Made by a program: the position numbers and the translations under genes
From: Clostridia bacterium
GTDB taxonomy: Bacteria > Bacillota > Clostridia > Oscillospirales > CAG-272
DNA length: 50,833 bases
Assembly: GCA_017462545.1 (NCBI GenBank)
Contig: JAFTQX010000044.1
Coordinates: forward strand, 1 to 50,833
Direction: 5' to 3'
The notes under the pieces: model-generated
Databases searched by the model: none
Told to the model about the DNA's origin: nothing
Seen by the model: the letters and a program-made list of their open reading frames with translations, nothing else
Part shown: positions 48,401 to 50,833 of the stretch, in pieces
How positions within the stretch are numbered: the first letter of the stretch is position 1
Layout of the letters: each line of letters begins with the position of its first letter

Positions 48401-50833
48401 GCCATTAAAGGCCTGCTCCTCGATGCTTGTAACGGTATCGGGAATCACGATGCTTGTGATCTCAAAATCGTTATAGAATGCTTTTTCGCCAATGGCTGTG
48501 ACAGGCAAACCCTTATACATATTCGCAACGATGATGTCAGTATCCGTGCAGGAGCCTTTTTTGGTAAGAGTGTAGGATTGGCCGTCGCTGTTTAAGGAAT
48601 AGACAAGCCCCTCAGAACCGGCAATGATGGGGGGCAGCTTGGCGACAAAATCGTCTTGGTAGCTGTCACCGCAATTGCCGCAGGTGTAGACCGTGTAGCC
48701 ATCAGCCTCGGTGGTGGGGGGAACCGGCTCGCCCGCCTGGTAGTCGTGGCCGGTGGTGGGGATCGTCTCGGTTGCCATTAGCTCGCCGCAGGTGGCGCAA
48801 TAGACCTCCTGCTTGCCGTCGGACGTGCAGGAGACGGCGGCGATGACCTTGATCTCGCCGCGTGTGTGTACATGGGCGTAGAGCGTCGCGCTTGAAAGGG
48901 CGTCGTTGCCGCTCTCAATGGAGATCTCGGTCCAATCGATCGCCGTGCCGGTATAATGAATCTCGATCAGGGCAGTACAGCCATAGAAGGCATGGCCGGA
49001 AATGTCGGTGATCTTCTCGGAAAGGGTGATGCTTGCGAGGCTTGAGCAGTTGAAAAACAAACCAAAGCTAATCGTCGTGATGCCCTTGCCAAGCGTGACA
49101 TTCGTCAGCGCATGGCATTCGTTAAACGCAGTCGCGTCGATGCTTGTGGTGCTGTCCGGGATGACGATGGTGGTCAGGCTTTTACAGTAGGCAAATGCAG
49201 AATCACCGATGCTTGTGAGGCCATTGCCGAATGTTACCGTTGTCAGATCTTCGCAGGCATAGAACGCCTCGCTGCCGATGCTGATGACACTATCGGGAAT
49301 GGTGATTCCTGTTAGGGCGGTGCAGTTGGAGAACGCCTTTCTGCCAATGCCGGTAACATGAGCGGGAATCGTGATGCTCTTCAAGCTTGTGCAGTTGAAG
49401 AATGCGACTTCACCAATGCTTGTGATGCTGTCCGGGAGGGTGATGCTTGCCAAAAGGCTGCAATCATAGAACGCATAGTCTCCAATGGTGGCGACACCAT
49501 GGCTGATCGCTACGTTTGCCAGACTGTGGCAGTAGGAGAACGTATCTCTGCCAATGGCGGTGACGCTGCCGGGAATGGTAATATCGGTAAGTGCCCAGCA
49601 GGCAGAGAAGGCATAGTCACCAATGTTGGTAACGCTTGCGGGAATGGTGATGCTTGTCAGACCGCAATTGTGGAACGCATGGTTGCCAATGTCGGTAATG
49701 CGATCGTGAAGGGTGATGGTTTTGAGATCGTGCCAAAAGGCGAAAGCTTGACTTTTTATGACGGTAATGCTGCTAGGTACGACCACGTCGGTCACAAGCG
49801 ATCCATTCAGGTACAGGCTCGCGTAATAGAGCGGAGTAGCACCACCGTCGCTGAAGTCGATCTTGAGCCAACACTCGATGCTGCTGATATGCACGGTCTT
49901 CAATTTTGAGCAGTTGGAAAAGGCACCGCTGCCGATGCTGGTAATGCTATTCGGGATGGTGATGCTTGTGATCGTTTTGCGGCCGGAGAAGGCCTCTGCG
50001 CCAATGGCCGTTACCGGCAGACCCTTGTAGGTCTCCGGAATGACGATTTCGGTGTCTTGGCAGGTGCCCATTCCTGCTACGGTATAGGATTGACCATCGC
50101 TGTTTAATACAAAGGAAAGATCGTCAGAGGCGATGATGGGGGGCAGCTTTTCAACAAAATCGTCATGGTAGCTATCCCCGCAATTGCCGCAGGTGTAGAC
50201 CGTGTAGCCCTCGGCCTCGGTGGTGGGCGGAATGATCTCGCCTGCCTTGTAGGCATGGCTGGTGGTAGGAATTTCCTTGGTGGCGATTTTTTCGCCACAA
50301 GTTGCGCAGACCTGTGTTTTCTCACCCTTTTCGGTACAGGTCGGCTCGGTCGTGGTGCTCCACGCGCCGGGGGTGTGACCGCCGGCGGGAATGGTGGTCG
50401 TTTCTACGGTTGCGCCACACACGGTGCATGCCTTGTGCTTGCTGCCGCCCGTGGTGCAGGAGGCACCCGCATCGAGAATCCATTCACCGGGGGTGTGGTT
50501 GCCGGTGGCGGGGATGGTATCGGTGGCGATCTTTTCGCCGCAGGTGGCGCAGACCTGTGTTTTCTCACCCTTTTGGGTACAGGTCGGCTCGGTGGTGGTG
50601 CTCCATGCGCCGGGGGTGTGACCGCCGGCAGGAATGGTGGCCGTCTCTACGGTTGCGCCGCAAACGGTGCACGCCTTGTGCTTGCTGCCGCCGGTGGTGT
50701 AGGAGGCACCCGTATCCAGAATCCACTCGCCGGGGGTTTGAATGCCGGTGGCGGGAATGGTGTCGGTGGCGATCTTTTCGCCGCACACGGTGCAGGCCTG
50801 TGTTTTCTCACCCTTTTGGGTACAGGTCGGCTC
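45401..50833 (-). CDS. Giant BspA-type leucine-rich repeat protein, N-terminus outside the window
   Basis: 1810 residues of a protein that runs past the right edge: the open frame has no stop up to 50833, so the signal peptide is not seen. It has three cassettes. Each starts with a Cys-pair segment (EKTQVCATCGEKIATD, TVYTCGNCGDSYHDDF), followed by LPPIIA and then a long block of LRR_5 repeats of the form IGxxAFxxCxxLxSITIP. The right-hand edge adds 81-residue tandem copies. The C-terminus is ETDPGTDNAWHYDENGLPVH. Secreted BspA-like LRR proteins bind other proteins or host or polymer surfaces. The Cys module resembles that of the dockerin protein. Confidence 0.88.
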   Translation of the reverse strand, partial: EPTCTQKGEKTQACTVCGEKIATDTIPATGIQTPGEWILDTGASYTTGGSKHKACTVCGATVETATIPAGGHTPGAWSTTTEPTCTQKGEKTQVCATCGEKIATDTIPATGNHTPGEWILDAGASCTTGGSKHKACTVCGATVETTTIPAGGHTPGAWSTTTEPTCTEKGEKTQVCATCGEKIATKEIPTTSHAYKAGEIIPPTTEAEGYTVYTCGNCGDSYHDDFVEKLPPIIASDDLSFVLNSDGQSYTVAGMGTCQDTEIVIPETYKGLPVTAIGAEAFSGRKTITSITIPNSITSIGSGAFSNCSKLKTVHISSIECWLKIDFSDGGATPLYYASLYLNGSLVTDVVVPSSITVIKSQAFAFWHDLKTITLHDRITDIGNHAFHNCGLTSITIPASVTNIGDYAFSACWALTDITIPGSVTAIGRDTFSYCHSLANVAISHGVATIGDYAFYDCSLLASITLPDSITSIGEVAFFNCTSLKSITIPAHVTGIGRKAFSNCTALTGITIPDSVISIGSEAFYACEDLTTVTFGNGLTSIGDSAFAYCKSLTTIVIPDSTTSIDATAFNECHALTNVTLGKGITTISFGLFFNCSSLASITLSEKITDISGHAFYGCTALIEIHYTGTAIDWTEISIESGNDALSSATLYAHVHTRGEIKVIAAVSCTSDGKQEVYCATCGELMATETIPTTGHDYQAGEPVPPTTEADGYTVYTCGNCGDSYQDDFVAKLPPIIAGSEGLVYSLNSDGQSYTLTKKGSCTDTDIIVANMYKGLPVTAIGEKAFYNDFEITSIVIPDTVTSIEEQAFNGCIRLASVTLSDNVTEIGRLAFSACQSMVSITLPKSLASIGEGAFADSALTSITIPDSVTEIGENAFWDCTSLVSISLSNRITRLASNLFSGCTALVSAPIPSSVTRIEGGAFYGCTSLASILIPEGVTFIDTAAFRNCASLGSITIPSGVTYIGYYVFAGCTSLTSMTLAGENATYSTVQNCLVVKTEGMLLSGCKTSVIPTDGSVAIIGPGAFEGMASLTSITIPDTITMIDENAFCGCTGLTAIIIGKGVTEIDTSAFQDCTNLATVTLPRGLVSIGYYTFDGCTALTDVYYAGTADEWASVTIGNYNIALMEAVLHPHIHAGEWKVTQAATCTEPGERVQICSCGELMATETIPATGHDYQAGEIVPPTTEAEGYTVYTCSKCGDSYQSDFVAKLPPPVSNGLTYTVSWGNNCYITGRGNCPDTILNIPAEIDGHPVIGIGKNAFQGDTAITAVILPESLTYISEGAFRKCSALVEVQINSTLRSLPMYAFYECTSLQKINLPTGLTEIEGYAFHSCAALATIELPSTLTTLGDQVFYGCSSLGSITLPNGLSETGMWCFSYCQSLKTITIPAGLTVIQASMFRGCTGLTSVSLPSTLTEIGAFAFEGCTSLVSISLPASATKLGSSVFQKCTALQSITLPSQLTEIPYALLSGCTSLAAVEIPTGVTTINGSAFSGCAGLASIKLPTGLLTIGASAFEGCTSITEFTLPASVTSIGAKAFGFNGEHIFHITDMDAWARVTLSEANANPACGGHIYYNGKPVTEVVLSEGVTAINAYAFYGWITLEKITLPSTVKSIGKSAFESCFALKSITIPEGVTAISTYTFMYCRSLSEVKLPSTLTTIGMNAFCGCAMESIDLPASLTTLEYGCFASTKLKSISLPASVTAIPEAAFEWCYDLAFASLPGVKTIGQRAFSDCQLTTLILSESLTSVGFYNFARLDSDLTVYYLGTSSKWSSIDFDTRNEPLTDAPRYYYAETDPGTDNAWHYDENGLPVHW
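50290..50833. repeat. Tandem 243-bp repeats inside the LRR gene
   Basis: The sequence TTTTCTCACCCTTTT with its neighbourhood occurs at 50317, 50560 and 50803, exactly 243 bases (81 codons) apart, and the copies are nearly the same in DNA. The array goes on past the edge. Near-identity in DNA indicates recent expansion and likely copy-number variation. Confidence 0.85.

Noticed and set aside
45401-50833. Regularly spaced short repeats that might suggest a CRISPR array
   Set aside because: The repeats are codon-periodic and encode LRR_5 units in one open frame; there are no spacers.

Overview
The window looks like a chromosomal segment of a moderately high-GC, endospore-forming member of the Clostridia, most likely from the Oscillospiraceae/Ruminococcaceae side. 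The evidence is four sporulation genes (spoIVB, a sipL-like SPOCS/LysM gene, spoIIQ, spoIIE), many perfect SigA-type promoters (TTGACA, 17 bp, TATAAT), GGAGG ribosome sites, oxygen-stress genes typical of anaerobes (perR, rubrerythrin), and very large secreted modular proteins with cohesin, dockerin and BspA-like leucine-rich repeats. I saw no rRNA, tRNA or CRISPR array.

Layout. 1-140: structured end of what may be an IS200/IS605-type element. 163-3381: two Gfo/Idh/MocA sugar-dehydrogenase-like genes around an AraC regulator. 3519-4569: two small membrane proteins. 4694-4920: an unrecognised structured RNA with its own promoter and terminator. 5014-10926: an envelope block with cardiolipin synthase, an HD protein, paralogous small membrane proteins and an OmpR-type two-component system; cardiolipin synthase and the first small membrane protein share an unusual promoter with two half-sites 11 bp apart. 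10990-13670: AraC, SDR, XRE and a SLOG-like protein. 13725-14822: spoIVB. 15255-21011: a 1918-residue secreted protein with four copies of one module, a second module and a GDPD domain. 21058-24159: LUD protein, sipL-like, spoIIQ. 24262-28238: SLOG-like protein, ribbon-helix-helix protein, parvulin, MATE, HAD phosphatase. 28415-30562: spoIIE. 30626-34278: SemiSWEET-like protein, esterase, beta-helix protein and a beta-propeller protein, plausibly carbohydrate related. 34502-38855: LysR, pncC, pfkA, hpt and a Na+-decarboxylase beta subunit with a tiny partner, closely packed. 38979-39911: perR-rubrerythrin operon. 40152-43315: dockerin protein, cohesin protein and a 49-residue peptide. 43607-45349: Na/Pi cotransporter. 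45401-right edge: a giant BspA-type LRR protein that continues beyond the window.

The part most worth attention is the extracellular set. The dockerin protein (40152), the cohesin protein (41692) and the GDPD protein (15255) exchange modules: module X occurs four times in the GDPD protein and once in the dockerin protein, and module Y once each in the GDPD and cohesin proteins. The dockerin protein also shares a Cys-pair module with the LRR protein. This points to a non-canonical cohesin-dockerin assembly whose X and Y modules I cannot assign to a named family. Second is the envelope-stress-like block with its shared operator and the adjacent structured RNA.
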